NCBI GenBank assembly: GCA_900314885.1
Contig: OMWY01000010.1
Coordinates: 1-64,000 of the forward strand
Source: an uncultured Eubacteriales bacterium
Lineage (GTDB): Bacteria > Bacillota > Clostridia > Lachnospirales > Lachnospiraceae
Length of the DNA: 64,000 bases
Direction: 5' to 3'
Of this stretch, positions 52,941 through 62,923 are shown piece after piece; position 1 is the stretch's first letter; every line of letters starts with the position of its first letter. Made by a program: the position numbers and the translations under genes. The notes beneath the pieces are model-generated. The model was not told the DNA's origin. It saw only the letters and a list, made by a program, of their open reading frames with translations, and did no database searches.

Positions 52941-53068
52941 CCGCCGACGGAAGACTTACTTGCGTCTGAAGCACCTTTAGCGCAAGCGCTAAGGCAGACT
53001 GCGCAGGTCGTAAAAACCATAAGTAATGTAAGATAACGTAATTTTATATTCCCTAAAATAGCCTTCAT
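52919..53068 (-). pseudogene. N-terminal remnant of a lipoprotein fused out of frame to asrB
   Basis: ATG 53068 has an excellent ribosome site (GAGGAGGGTTTAA). It encodes MKAILGNIKLRYLTLLMVFT, a lipoprotein signal peptide with lipobox LSAC (Cys29), then KGASDASKSS, and runs out of frame into the asrB coding sequence to stop at 52919. The protein body is lost. Directly downstream of a COG0523 metal GTPase gene, it may have been a metal-binding lipoprotein such as ZnuA (inference). Confidence 0.65.
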
Positions 53069-53094
53069 TTAAACCCTCCTCTACACTAATAGCA

Positions 53095-54042
53095 TTAAGT
53101 GAAATAAACTAACTGCTCTCCCGGTTCAGCTGCCTCAAGGTCCTTGTCACTATAGAGAACTATGCCCTTGCCCTTGTAGTCCTTGCAGTATTCATATTTT
53201 ACATCAGCTTCAACATTTACCCAGGCCTTCTGGCCAAAATCCTTAGCGTTTGGCGCATGGCAGACGTATCCGACATACTGAATATCAGCAGCACAGCAGG
53301 TCATAGCAAACCTTCCCGGTACAAGCTTGTCATCCGGGAAGCCCTTGCCCCTGTATACCATTGCATGAAACTTAATCTTCTTGCCGACGTACTTTTCGGG
53401 ATGGTCCATAGCATCCATATACCAGAGGCCAAAATCATCGTCAGGAAGTTCAATAACGGGACCGTCTATAGGAAAAGGCATAGTATCGGCGTAAGCGTCA
53501 TCAAGGTTTCCCTTCTCATCCTCGTAGAGAATCTGAGCGCGACGGTTAAGAGCCTTAACTCTTCTACGATAGGAACCTCTGTCCTCGTTATCGTCGACCT
53601 TATTAAATACTACAAGGTCAGCAGGCTTAACCTGCTCCATGATAAATGACCCCATGTTGTTCATGTATGTCTTAAATGTAGAGCCGTCTATAAGGGCTAT
53701 ACACTGTACAAGCATCCAGTTTTCAGGGAATTCATCCACAAGGTCATTCGGCTTCCACATTCCATTTACTTCAAGGAGAATGCGGTCGGGCCTGTATTTT
53801 TCTTCAATCTGATTTAAATAATCTTCTGTGAAGAGCTCACGCTCTTCTATCTTTACAACGGTAATAAGGTTCTTGCGAAGGAGTTCGGGGTCTATCTCGG
53901 CCTCGCCCTCCTCGCAAAGAATGTAGACTGATTTTTCGCCGTCCTCGAACTCACCGTCGTTCAATGTGTCTCGTATAAATGATGTCTTGCCGGACTCAAG
54001 AAGACCGGTAAACATGTATACGGGCAGATCCTTTTTATCCAA
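53095..54042 (-). CDS. CobW/COG0523-like GTPase fused to a TIGR03943 (YcgQ/DUF1980)-like domain
   Basis: 315 residues. The N-terminal GTPase has a P-loop in FTGLLESGKTSFIRDTLND, a nucleotide Lys/Asp in LVVFNKVDDNED, and lacks the CxCC metal motif of classical COG0523 proteins. From about residue 210, VGKKIKFHAMVYRGKGFPDD, PGRFAMTCCAADIQYVGYVC resembles the C-terminal domain of TIGR03943/YcgQ proteins, with a possible metal site at TCC. The start is TTG 54042 behind AAGGAGCAAATTT; no upstream ATG is available. It is paired with a second, His-rich COG0523 gene, pointing to metal (zinc) handling. Confidence 0.75.
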   Translation of the reverse strand: MDKKDLPVYMFTGLLESGKTSFIRDTLNDGEFEDGEKSVYILCEEGEAEIDPELLRKNLITVVKIEERELFTEDYLNQIEEKYRPDRILLEVNGMWKPNDLVDEFPENWMLVQCIALIDGSTFKTYMNNMGSFIMEQVKPADLVVFNKVDDNEDRGSYRRRVKALNRRAQILYEDEKGNLDDAYADTMPFPIDGPVIELPDDDFGLWYMDAMDHPEKYVGKKIKFHAMVYRGKGFPDDKLVPGRFAMTCCAADIQYVGYVCHAPNAKDFGQKAWVNVEADVKYEYCKDYKGKGIVLYSDKDLEAAEPGEQLVYFT

Positions 54043-54060
54043 AATTTGCTCCTTTTTTCC

Positions 54061-54182
54061 GTGCCTTTAGTCGTAGCCCACTTTCCCACGGCTATGCCGT
54101 AGGCCCTTCTCTACGACAACAGGTACCATAAAATTTTTCGAAACTGCTTCGCAGTTTAGATAAATTTTATGGGACCAGGCAC
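54061..54182. repeat. 122-base multi-stem palindromic element
   Basis: Outer arms GTGCCT (54061-54066) and AGGCAC (54177-54182) enclose two branched hairpins. The first has GTCGTAG/CTACGAC (54070-54076, 54111-54117) with ACGGC-TAT-GCCGT inside. The second has CCATAAAATTT/AAATTTTATGG (54126-54136, 54162-54172) with AAACTGC-TTC-GCAGTTT inside. It fills the gap between the two COG0523 genes and ends in the stop codon of the upstream one. Confidence 0.75.
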
Positions 54183-55303
54183 TACTCCGATAATTTTCTG
54201 CCTTCTACTCCGAAGAGGCCGGAAAGCTTGGCGTGGTCAAGGTTTGAGCCGATTACGCAGAGCTTACCTGTTACATCAGGCGCAGCATTTTCACGAATCT
54301 CATACTCCTCAGGAGTAAGATCAAACTCAAGCCATGAACCACTTCCTGTCTGAAGAATACCCTTTGCCCTCAAAACAACGCCAAATTCTCCATCTTTATT
54401 CTCAGCGAGACGCTTTAATTCAGAGTCAAGAGCGTCCTTCTCGAACCTCTGAGGCGTAGTTGTACCCCAGGAATCAAATATCTCATCAGCATCGTGACCG
54501 TGATGGTGGTGATGATGGTGATGCTCATGCCCATCGTGATCATGGTCATCATCGTCATCGTCATCATCGTCATCATCGTGATCTTCATGCTCATGATCAT
54601 GATCATCATCGTCATGATGATGGTGGTGGTGATGATGCTCATGCTCGTCTCCGTCTTCGTCGAGAACGTCATCTTCACCAAAAACAAGCTCCTTAACAAG
54701 GCTGTCGCCCTGCTCCATAGCCTTTACAATCTGATCACCGGTAAGGTCATCCCAAGGGGTCGTAATAACCACTGCCTTTGGATTGTGCTCTCTTACAGCG
54801 GCAACTACCGCCTTAAGCTTATCGTCAGTCATCTTCTGAGTACGGCTGATAACTATAGTATTGGCGTTTTCTATCTGATTATTAAAGAATTCGCCGAAGT
54901 TCTTCATGTACATAAGAGTCTTAGTGCCATCTACAACGGCAACAAAGCTGTTAAGTACCACTCCTTCAAGCTTCTCCTGGACTCTCGCGACTGCCTTGAT
55001 TACATCAGAAAGCTTGCCTACACCTGAAGGCTCGATAATAATTCTGTCAGGATGATATTTGTCTACAACTTCCTTAAGGGCCTTACCGAAATCGCCTACA
55101 AGAGAGCAGCATATACAGCCTGAATTCATCTCAGTAATCTGAATACCCGCTTCCTTAAGGAAGCCGCCGTCTATACCAATTTCACCAAACTCATTTTCAA
55201 TAAGAACGACCTGCTGTCCGCCAAATGACTCCTTTATGAGTTTCTTAATAAGTGTAGTCTTACCCGCTCCAAGGAAACCGGATATTATATCAATTTTCGT
55301 CAT
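54182..55303 (-). CDS. COG0523 (CobW/ZNG1-like) GTPase with a long His/Asp-rich metal loop
   Basis: 373 residues. GTPase motifs are P-loop SGFLGAGKTTLIKKL, the COG0523 CxCC metal site MNSGCICCSLVGDF, and Walker B-like DRIIIEPSGVGKLSD. Between the GTPase and C-terminal CobW_C domains (residues about 205-270) lies a run made almost only of His, Asp and Glu, with two blocks of eight His. The protein would bind several Zn, Ni or Co ions and act as metallochaperone or store. ATG 55303, AAAGAGG upstream. A dyad overlaps its promoter. Confidence 0.9.
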   Translation of the reverse strand: MTKIDIISGFLGAGKTTLIKKLIKESFGGQQVVLIENEFGEIGIDGGFLKEAGIQITEMNSGCICCSLVGDFGKALKEVVDKYHPDRIIIEPSGVGKLSDVIKAVARVQEKLEGVVLNSFVAVVDGTKTLMYMKNFGEFFNNQIENANTIVISRTQKMTDDKLKAVVAAVREHNPKAVVITTPWDDLTGDQIVKAMEQGDSLVKELVFGEDDVLDEDGDEHEHHHHHHHHDDDDHDHEHEDHDDDDDDDDDDDHDHDGHEHHHHHHHHGHDADEIFDSWGTTTPQRFEKDALDSELKRLAENKDGEFGVVLRAKGILQTGSGSWLEFDLTPEEYEIRENAAPDVTGKLCVIGSNLDHAKLSGLFGVEGRKLSE

Positions 55304-55328
55304 CGTGAACCTCTTTCATTACTCAAAT

Positions 55329-55366
55329 GACTCTGCGCCACTATAGCACAGAGTCTCCTATGTCAA
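55329..55366 (-). promoter_or_regulatory. Promoter and dyad upstream of the His-rich COG0523 gene
   Basis: On the minus strand TTGACA (55361-55366) and TATAGT (55340-55345) are 15 bases apart, shorter than usual. GACTCTG (55329-55335) and CAGAGTC (55349-55355) form an inverted repeat around the -10, a position where a metal-sensing repressor (Zur-like) could act. The spacing and dyad are seen; the regulator is inference. Confidence 0.5.
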
Positions 55367-55406
55367 CATCTCCGCATTTACTATGCATGAGATAAATTTA
55401 CTTTAT

Positions 55407-56636
55407 TTACTCTTCCGGATTGAAGAAATCTTTTACACTTTCCGTGAACTTTTTCTTCTTACCCTTTTTCTTTTCAGTAGTTCCCGCGTTAGTGTCATTT
55501 GAAGCCTCGCTGCCATAATCGTCCTGACTTGCAAATGCCTGGAACTTCTTAGGGTAGGTAGCGTCAAGCTCTGTAAGGATACGCTTCTGCTCAGGCGTAA
55601 GGCTGTCAGGTGTCTGGACTATAAGAGTTACATAATGGTCGCCCTTCATATCCTTATTTCTCAAGGACTGAACGCCCTTGCCTCTAAGTCTTACCCTGGT
55701 GTCTGTCTGAGTGCCCGGCTTTACCTTATAAATGACATCACCATCAACAGTCGCTACCCTTATATCGCCACCAAGAGCGGCCTGAGTAAATGAGATAGGC
55801 ACTGATGAATAAATATCGGTACCATTTCTCTCAAATATTGGACTCTCACTAACCGAGCAGAGAACTATAAGATCTCCTCTAGGTCCGCCATTTACTCCCG
55901 GCTCACCTTTTCCGGATATTCTGACACCCTGTCCGTCGTCAATTCCGGCAGGAATTGTTACTTCTATAGACTTTCTGGATGAAATATATCCTTCACCGTG
56001 GCAGTCAGGGCACTTATCTCTTATGATCTTACCTGTTCCGCGGCAGTCAGGACAGGTCTGCACACTCTGCATCATACCAAAGAGAGACTGCTGGGTAACC
56101 GTAACACGACCGGTTCCGCGACACTTAGGACAGGTTACAGGACTTGTTCCGGGCTTTGCGCCGGAGCCACCACACGTAGGGCATGGATCCTTAAGATTTA
56201 CATTTATTGTCTTCTTGCAGCCGTGTACAGCTTCATCAAATGAAATCCTGATCTGATAATTTACATTCGCCCCGCGGCGAGGACCATTTGACTGGGCCCT
56301 TCTGCCACCGCCGGTTCCGAACAAATCGCCGAATATATCTCCGAAATTTCCAAAGATATCATCCATGCTCATGTTCGAGAAGTCATATCCGCCACCGCCT
56401 GCGCCACCATCAAAGGCCGCATGTCCGAACTGATCATACTGACGTCTCTTTTCAGGGTCGGAAAGAACGGCGTAAGCTTCAGACGCTTCCTTAAATATAG
56501 CCTCAGCCTCTTTGCTTGGGTTGACATCAGGATGATTCTTCTTGGCTATCTGTCTGTAAGCCCTCTTGATCTCATCTTCACTGGCATCCTTCGCCACGCC
56601 AAGGACTTCGTAGTAATCCCTTTTCTGTTCCGCCAT
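55407..56636 (-). CDS. dnaJ: Chaperone DnaJ
   Basis: A 409-residue type I Hsp40. J domain with HPD ([19 protein letters not shown]), Gly/Phe-rich linker ([14 protein letters not shown]), four zinc-finger repeats [24 protein letters not shown] and CPDCHGEG, and two C-terminal beta domains. The tail is extended and basic/Gly-poor ([19 protein letters not shown]), longer than usual. Last gene of the hrcA-grpE-dnaK-dnaJ operon. Confidence 0.97.
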   Translation of the reverse strand: MAEQKRDYYEVLGVAKDASEDEIKRAYRQIAKKNHPDVNPSKEAEAIFKEASEAYAVLSDPEKRRQYDQFGHAAFDGGAGGGGYDFSNMSMDDIFGNFGDIFGDLFGTGGGRRAQSNGPRRGANVNYQIRISFDEAVHGCKKTINVNLKDPCPTCGGSGAKPGTSPVTCPKCRGTGRVTVTQQSLFGMMQSVQTCPDCRGTGKIIRDKCPDCHGEGYISSRKSIEVTIPAGIDDGQGVRISGKGEPGVNGGPRGDLIVLCSVSESPIFERNGTDIYSSVPISFTQAALGGDIRVATVDGDVIYKVKPGTQTDTRVRLRGKGVQSLRNKDMKGDHYVTLIVQTPDSLTPEQKRILTELDATYPKKFQAFASQDDYGSEASNDTNAGTTEKKKGKKKKFTESVKDFFNPEE

Positions 56637-56652
56637 TTTACGTTAATCTACC

Positions 56653-58545
<1,893 letters not shown>

Positions 58546-58564
58546 TTACCTCCAATTTTTCTGA

Positions 58565-59230
58565 TTAATTAGCAACCTTTACCATTGATGGCCTTATGAC
58601 CGTCTCATGATATTTATAACCCTTCTGAAGCTCTTCGACAATGGTGTTTTCTTCAACACTGTCATCCTCAGCGTGCATAACAGCGTTATGAAGATTAGGG
58701 TCAAACTTCGCTCCCTTTGCCTCAATCGGCTCAACACCCGCATCAGTAAGAGCTTTTGTAAGCATCTTATAAACCTTATCCATACCTGTCACAAATGGGT
58801 CATCCTTCTTGTCCTCAGGAATGGTCTCAAGGCCACGCTCAAAATTGTCAACAACAGGAAGTATCTTCTGCAAAATGCTTACAGCTCCCGTATCGAACAT
58901 CATAGCCTTTTCTTTCTCGGAACGGTTACGGAAATTTTCAAACTCAGCAAGCTGTCTCGTATATTTATCCTTCCAGTCAGCCGCTTCCTTCTTATATTTA
59001 TCCGCTTCCTTGCCTTCCCGTGAAGCCGCAGCCTTCTTAGCTTCTTTCTCATCTAAGGACTCAGCTTCACTTTCAGCTCCCTCTTCTGACGATTCAGACT
59101 CTTCCGCCTTGCCGGCAGCTTCCTCAGGAGATACGTCCTTTTCCGTCTTATCAGAAGCTTCATTTACTTCCTTTGTTTCTTCCTCGGAAGCCTTTTTTTC
59201 AACTTCCTTCTCGTCTTTCTTTTCGCTCAA
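58565..59230 (-). CDS. grpE: Nucleotide exchange factor GrpE
   Basis: 221 residues. A long acidic, low-complexity N-terminus (about 90 residues of Glu/Ser/Ala/Lys) precedes the GrpE core: KYTRQLAEFENFRNRSEKEK, ILPVVDNFERGLETIP, and FDPNLHNAVMHAED followed by GYKYHETVIRPSMVKVA. The start is TTG 59230, overlapping the hrcA TGA; the next ATG is inside the core and much too late. AAAGGCGG lies upstream. The N-terminal extension is longer than usual. Confidence 0.94.
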   Translation of the reverse strand: MSEKKDEKEVEKKASEEETKEVNEASDKTEKDVSPEEAAGKAEESESSEEGAESEAESLDEKEAKKAAASREGKEADKYKKEAADWKDKYTRQLAEFENFRNRSEKEKAMMFDTGAVSILQKILPVVDNFERGLETIPEDKKDDPFVTGMDKVYKMLTKALTDAGVEPIEAKGAKFDPNLHNAVMHAEDDSVEENTIVEELQKGYKYHETVIRPSMVKVAN

Positions 59231-60357
59231 ACTTCATTACCGCCTTTCCCGGGTGGAGCTCCCTCGCTTCCCGAATCATCCAGTTTCATATCTATAAGTT
59301 TTATGGTTCTTGTCGAACCTCTTTCATCACTTTTATGCTTAAAAATATCATCGAGATCCTTCATGAGGTTCTTGAGCGTACCTACTACCTTGCCGTAATC
59401 CATACGCTTTGGTCCTACAATTCCGACCTTTCCGTACACGCCTTCCTCTATCTCGTAGGTCGCTGTTATAACGGAACAATCCTTTAAACTGTCTACGTTG
59501 GTATCATTGCCAATATAGACGTTAATGCCATCATCACTGCTTGCGCCCATGCGCTCATTAAGTAGAGAACCAAGCTCCTTCTTATCCTCTATGGTGTAGA
59601 GGATCTTTTCCATGTTACCGCCTTCATCAAGCTCAGGATACTTTAAAATATTGGTAGCGCCACTCGTATATATCTTGGAGCTTTCGGAGTCAGTGGCCAT
59701 ATTTCCTATCGCGTCAAGGATCGTGCTCGCAAGATTAACATACTCTCCTGCCTGTTCCTTGAGCTTCGCTATCATCTGCAGATTGACATTTTCAAGTTCG
59801 GTTCCGGCAAGGAATGAATTAAACAGAATATTTAATCTGAATACTTCAGACTTATCAACCGGTTCATCGAGATCTATGATTCTGTTCCTTACTACGTTAT
59901 TGTCAAGAACAAATACTATAAGAAGATGCTCTGCGTCAACCTCCGAAAGCTGGATGAACTTTATCTTCCGGTGCTCGTACTTAGGTGCTGAAACCATCGT
60001 GGTGTAGTTCGTATTCTTCGCTAAGAGGTTAGCCACCTGCTGAAGTAAGGTCTCAAGCTTGTCTGACTTCTTAAGAAGCTCGTCGCGGATATCGTTCACC
60101 TCGTTCACCTGCGTCTGCATCATAGTATCTACGTACAGGCGGTAGGCCATATCAGAAGGAATACGTCCCGCTGAAGTATGAGGCTGAATCAGATACCCCA
60201 TATCTTCAAGATCGCTCATCTCATTCCTTATAGTCGCTGAAGAAAGTGAAAGGCCTTCCATCTTTGAAATGGTCCTTGACCCAACAGGTTCGCCGGTCTC
60301 AAGATAAGTCCTGATTACCGCATTAAGTATAGCCATCTTTCTGTCATCAAGTCCCAT
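59227..60357 (-). CDS. hrcA: Heat-inducible transcription repressor HrcA
   Basis: 376 residues. N-terminal winged helix: ILNAVIRTYLETGEPVGSRT, LSLSSATIRNEMSDLEDMGY, IQPHTSAGRIPSD. GAF-like middle and dimer domains follow, with the typical end YGKVVGTLKNLMKDLDDIF. It represses its own operon by binding CIRCE, which lies 26 bases upstream; GroE helps its folding. First gene of the heat-shock operon. Confidence 0.96.
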   Translation of the reverse strand: MGLDDRKMAILNAVIRTYLETGEPVGSRTISKMEGLSLSSATIRNEMSDLEDMGYLIQPHTSAGRIPSDMAYRLYVDTMMQTQVNEVNDIRDELLKKSDKLETLLQQVANLLAKNTNYTTMVSAPKYEHRKIKFIQLSEVDAEHLLIVFVLDNNVVRNRIIDLDEPVDKSEVFRLNILFNSFLAGTELENVNLQMIAKLKEQAGEYVNLASTILDAIGNMATDSESSKIYTSGATNILKYPELDEGGNMEKILYTIEDKKELGSLLNERMGASSDDGINVYIGNDTNVDSLKDCSVITATYEIEEGVYGKVGIVGPKRMDYGKVVGTLKNLMKDLDDIFKHKSDERGSTRTIKLIDMKLDDSGSEGAPPGKGGNEV

Positions 60358-60382
60358 GCCCTGCCATCCTTTCTTCTGTCTG

Positions 60383-60409
60383 TTAGCACTCGTGATGTCA
60401 GAGTGCTAA
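60383..60409 (-). promoter_or_regulatory. CIRCE operator for HrcA
   Basis: TTAGCACTC (60383-60391), nine-base spacer, GAGTGCTAA (60401-60409): an exact match to the CIRCE consensus, between the promoter and hrcA. Confidence 0.97.
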
Positions 60410-60421
60410 CATCTATATAAT

Positions 60422-60450
60422 AAGATATCACCCTTTCAAGGATTTGTCAA
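60422..60450 (-). promoter_or_regulatory. Promoter of the hrcA-grpE-dnaK-dnaJ operon
   Basis: On the minus strand TTGACA (60445-60450) and TATCTT (60422-60427) are 17 bases apart, followed by CIRCE near the expected transcription start. Confidence 0.75.
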
Positions 60451-60479
60451 CACTTTTCTGATAAATTTATGCAAAAAAA

Positions 60480-60629
60480 TGTTACTGTTCAGGCCCACGC
60501 ATTCGAGATGCTAACGCATCTCTCATGTAGTGGGCTCAAGAGGCTAACGCCTCTCCCAACCCAATAAATCATAACAGCAATTACAGCAAGCTGTATTGCT
60601 GCATGATTTATTGGGTCTGAACAGTAACA
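60480..60629. repeat. 150-base cloverleaf-like palindromic element
   Basis: An 18-bp outer stem (60480-60497 with 60612-60629, one G-U) encloses three hairpins: GAGATGC-TAAC-GCATCTC (60505-60522), AGAGGC-TAAC-GCCTCT (60539-60554) and a 13-bp stem CCCAATAAATCAT/ATGATTTATTGGG (60560-60572, 60603-60615) with CAGCAAT/ATTGCTG inside. Two hairpins share a TAAC loop. It has no ORF and stands in the ~300-base gap between tetR and the heat-shock promoter. Confidence 0.8.
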
Positions 60630-60633
60630 AAAA

Positions 60634-60663
60634 AATAAGAAGCGGTAAAAACCACTTCTTATT
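60634..60663 (-). terminator. Terminator of the TetR-family gene
   Basis: AATAAGAAGCGG (60634-60645) pairs with CCACTTCTTATT (60652-60663), one wobble pair, with U-rich sequence after it on the minus strand. It overlaps the gene's stop codon. Confidence 0.75.
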
Positions 60664-61219
60664 ATAAGTCAGCTAATTCTGTCGCGCTGTGAGTCAGCAG
60701 AAATCCATAGGCCTCAAGCAGATCTGATGTCTTTACCTCCTTGCCATTCTCAACCCATGACCTGATTACATTAACAGTAATCATAGTATAGTACTTAGCG
60801 ACAATATCATCAGATAGTACCCTTGGCCAGTCCCGGTGCTTTATCTTATGCTCCTTAAGGAGCCCCGACAGAGTATCATATATATCCCTCTCAAGTACCT
60901 CGGTAAAGCTGTTCTGACCTTCAACCTCGAATATCTTCTTATAATATTCTCTGTTCTCATCTATCTTTACAAAGAGCATCTTCGCAGCCTCACGGTAAAG
61001 GCCGCTTTTTATGAGCTCCTTAACGGGATTTCCTATTTCCTCTTCAAATATCCACTCAACGACTTCATACTTATCCTTGAAATAGTGATAGAATGTAGGC
61101 CTTATAACACCGGCCGCATCCGTTATCATTCTTATGGTAATTTTCTCAAACGGTGTTGTATCCAGCAGGTTCCTGAAGCTCTCGCCCAGAAGCTGCTTAG
61201 TAAGTTCCTTCTTCTCCAT
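60662..61219 (-). CDS. TetR/AcrR-family transcriptional regulator
   Basis: 185 residues. N-terminal helix-turn-helix: LLGESFRNLLDTTPFEKITI, MITDAAGVIRPTFYHYFKDK and YEVVEWIFEEE. The C-terminal ligand domain has the helical layout of the DhaS-like TetR subgroup (YYKKIFEVEGQNSFTEVLE). Ligand unknown. AAAGGGGTTAAG precedes the ATG. It lies immediately downstream of the radical SAM gene on the same strand but after a terminator, so it is a separate transcript. Confidence 0.88.
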   Translation of the reverse strand: MEKKELTKQLLGESFRNLLDTTPFEKITIRMITDAAGVIRPTFYHYFKDKYEVVEWIFEEEIGNPVKELIKSGLYREAAKMLFVKIDENREYYKKIFEVEGQNSFTEVLERDIYDTLSGLLKEHKIKHRDWPRVLSDDIVAKYYTMITVNVIRSWVENGKEVKTSDLLEAYGFLLTHSATELADL

Positions 61220-61325
61220 CTTAACCCCTTTAAAGCGAAATGACTTAAAAATATTTTATCACAAGAATCATCAATTTACAACTACAATCTTTTACAGATG
61301 TTAAGTTCATCTTTCTGTATGAAAA

Positions 61326-61355
61326 GAAGCATACCGGTTAAGTCCGGCATGCTTC
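61326..61355 (-). terminator. Terminator of the radical SAM gene
   Basis: GAAGCAT-A-CCGG (61326-61337) pairs with CCGG-C-ATGCTTC (61344-61355) with one internal mismatch. A-runs upstream and TTTTA downstream make it usable on both strands. Confidence 0.75.
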
Positions 61356-61377
61356 TTTTATGATACTTTGTTAATTA

Positions 61378-62904
61378 TCAGTCAGCTGAAACCTTGTTCG
61401 CGTCATCATTTACGATGGCAGCCTTAACGGCTTCAGGTGGAACTACATCGCCCGGCTTCTCAAAAGCGGCAAGCTCAGGATGTTCTCTCTTTTCCTTGGT
61501 GTAGTTTTCATATTTTGGTCTCTTGTGTGTCTCAGAATCCCAAACCTTCTTAGCGACAGGTGCCCAGGTCTTAGCATAGTCATCGCACTTCGCGCACAGA
61601 TGGTCAACGTCCTCGGCGCTCTCTTCATTTGTACCATGAGCGCCTGTCTCCTTAACCATCTTGCGAAGGAGATCAGGATTCTCAAGCATAGGACAAGGTC
61701 TTAAGTGATTTCTGTTAAATGGCTGTCCCTCATGGTAAGCCTTAAAGAGCGGGCTCTGAAGCATCTCAAGGATGCTGTTATCATGAATGTTGGTATTTGA
61801 AAAATGGATAAATACGCAAGGTTCAGCGTCACCCATAGCGTTGATATGGAAGTAATTACGGCCTCCGGCTATACATCCTCCAACATACTCACCATCATTC
61901 TGGAAATCCATAGGATAGAAGTCAAGCTTCTTATCAGCCTCACGGTATCCTCTGATTCTCTTAATCATCTCAACACGCTGCTCAGGTGTAGGCATAAGGT
62001 CTACTACCGCATTATTTCCAACAGGCATATAGTGGAAATAGAAACCAAATCTCGCGCCCTTGCTTGCGATAAAGTCCATGAACTCAGGATTCGTTACGGC
62101 ATCCCAGTTGTACTTGGTGTAGCAGATGGATGTACCGAAAATGATACCATATTTATGAAGAAGATCCATGGCCTTAATAACCTTAGCGTAATGGCCATCA
62201 CCACGTCTGGCGTCGTTTGTCTCCGGTGTTCCCTCAATTGAGAGAAGGAAGGTTATATTACCAAGCTCTACCACCTTCTTGCACATCTCATCATTTATAA
62301 GAGTAGAGTTCGTGAACATGCCAAAGAAGCAGTCATTATGCTTCTTAGCGAGCTTGTAAATATCCTTCATGCGGACTGTAGGCTCACCACCGGTCATAAA
62401 GTAGAGATGAGTTCCGAGCTCCTTTCCCTGGGTAACAATCTTATCCATATCTTCGTATGAAAGGTTGCTCTTATGACCGTATGTACCCGACCAACAGCCC
62501 TCGCAGTGCATATTACAAGCCATAGTAGGGTCAAAAAGAATGAGCCAAGGTATATTGCAATCATACTTCTCGCGACTTTCGCGGATAGTCTTGGTTCCGC
62601 GAAGGAAGCACTCATATCCGAGATCAAGTATAACGTTCTTAGCGTAATGAGGATCAGCCTCAGCTACGGTTTTATCTATAAGATTAAACCATCTGTTGTT
62701 CGGATCCATGATCTCTTTACGGACGCTGTCAAGCTTTTCCTTGGTAGCGCTCTTGTTTAAAAACTTAGCAACAAGGTCAAGAGCGGCAAGATAAGACTGT
62801 CTTCTGTCATCCGCGTTGTTAAGGTTCTTAAGGAATTTGTCTATTCCCGCGCCGATAGCCGCGCGCTCTGCTGCGTGTGAAAGTTCCTTTATAGCATTTG
62901 CCAT
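61378..62904 (-). CDS. Radical SAM protein with extra C-terminal cysteines, function unknown
   Basis: About 508 residues. The radical SAM cluster motif CxxxCxxC is in PTMACNMHCEGCWSGTYG near residue 130, with the SAM-binding GGEP (YFMTGGEPTVR). Residues 1-120 are helical and not typical of the core. The C-terminal third has many Cys (VGGCIAGGRNYFHIN, AEPCVFIHFS, RPCPMLENPD, DHLCAKCDDYA), like a SPASM/auxiliary cluster region. The family is widespread in gut Firmicutes, but I know no proven reaction. Start at MANAIKEL with GGGGAG eight bases upstream. It follows the MntP gene by 19 bases. Confidence 0.85.
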   Translation of the reverse strand: MANAIKELSHAAERAAIGAGIDKFLKNLNNADDRRQSYLAALDLVAKFLNKSATKEKLDSVRKEIMDPNNRWFNLIDKTVAEADPHYAKNVILDLGYECFLRGTKTIRESREKYDCNIPWLILFDPTMACNMHCEGCWSGTYGHKSNLSYEDMDKIVTQGKELGTHLYFMTGGEPTVRMKDIYKLAKKHNDCFFGMFTNSTLINDEMCKKVVELGNITFLLSIEGTPETNDARRGDGHYAKVIKAMDLLHKYGIIFGTSICYTKYNWDAVTNPEFMDFIASKGARFGFYFHYMPVGNNAVVDLMPTPEQRVEMIKRIRGYREADKKLDFYPMDFQNDGEYVGGCIAGGRNYFHINAMGDAEPCVFIHFSNTNIHDNSILEMLQSPLFKAYHEGQPFNRNHLRPCPMLENPDLLRKMVKETGAHGTNEESAEDVDHLCAKCDDYAKTWAPVAKKVWDSETHKRPKYENYTKEKREHPELAAFEKPGDVVPPEAVKAAIVNDDANKVSAD

Positions 62905-62923
62905 AGTGTACACTCCCCTTTAT

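Noticed and set aside
52432..52974. AsrB as a complete 180-residue gene starting at GTG 52974
   Set aside because: The first ~15 codons are the lipoprotein sequence in another frame, and the FAD domain is missing.
54494..55027. 177-residue plus-strand ORF made of Met/Ile/Val repeats
   Set aside because: It is the antisense of the His/Asp codon run of the COG0523 gene; the composition is a codon artefact.
60480..60629. CRISPR repeat or tRNA cluster
   Set aside because: Stems differ from each other, there are no regular spacers, and no acceptor stem, T-loop or CCA pattern of tRNA.
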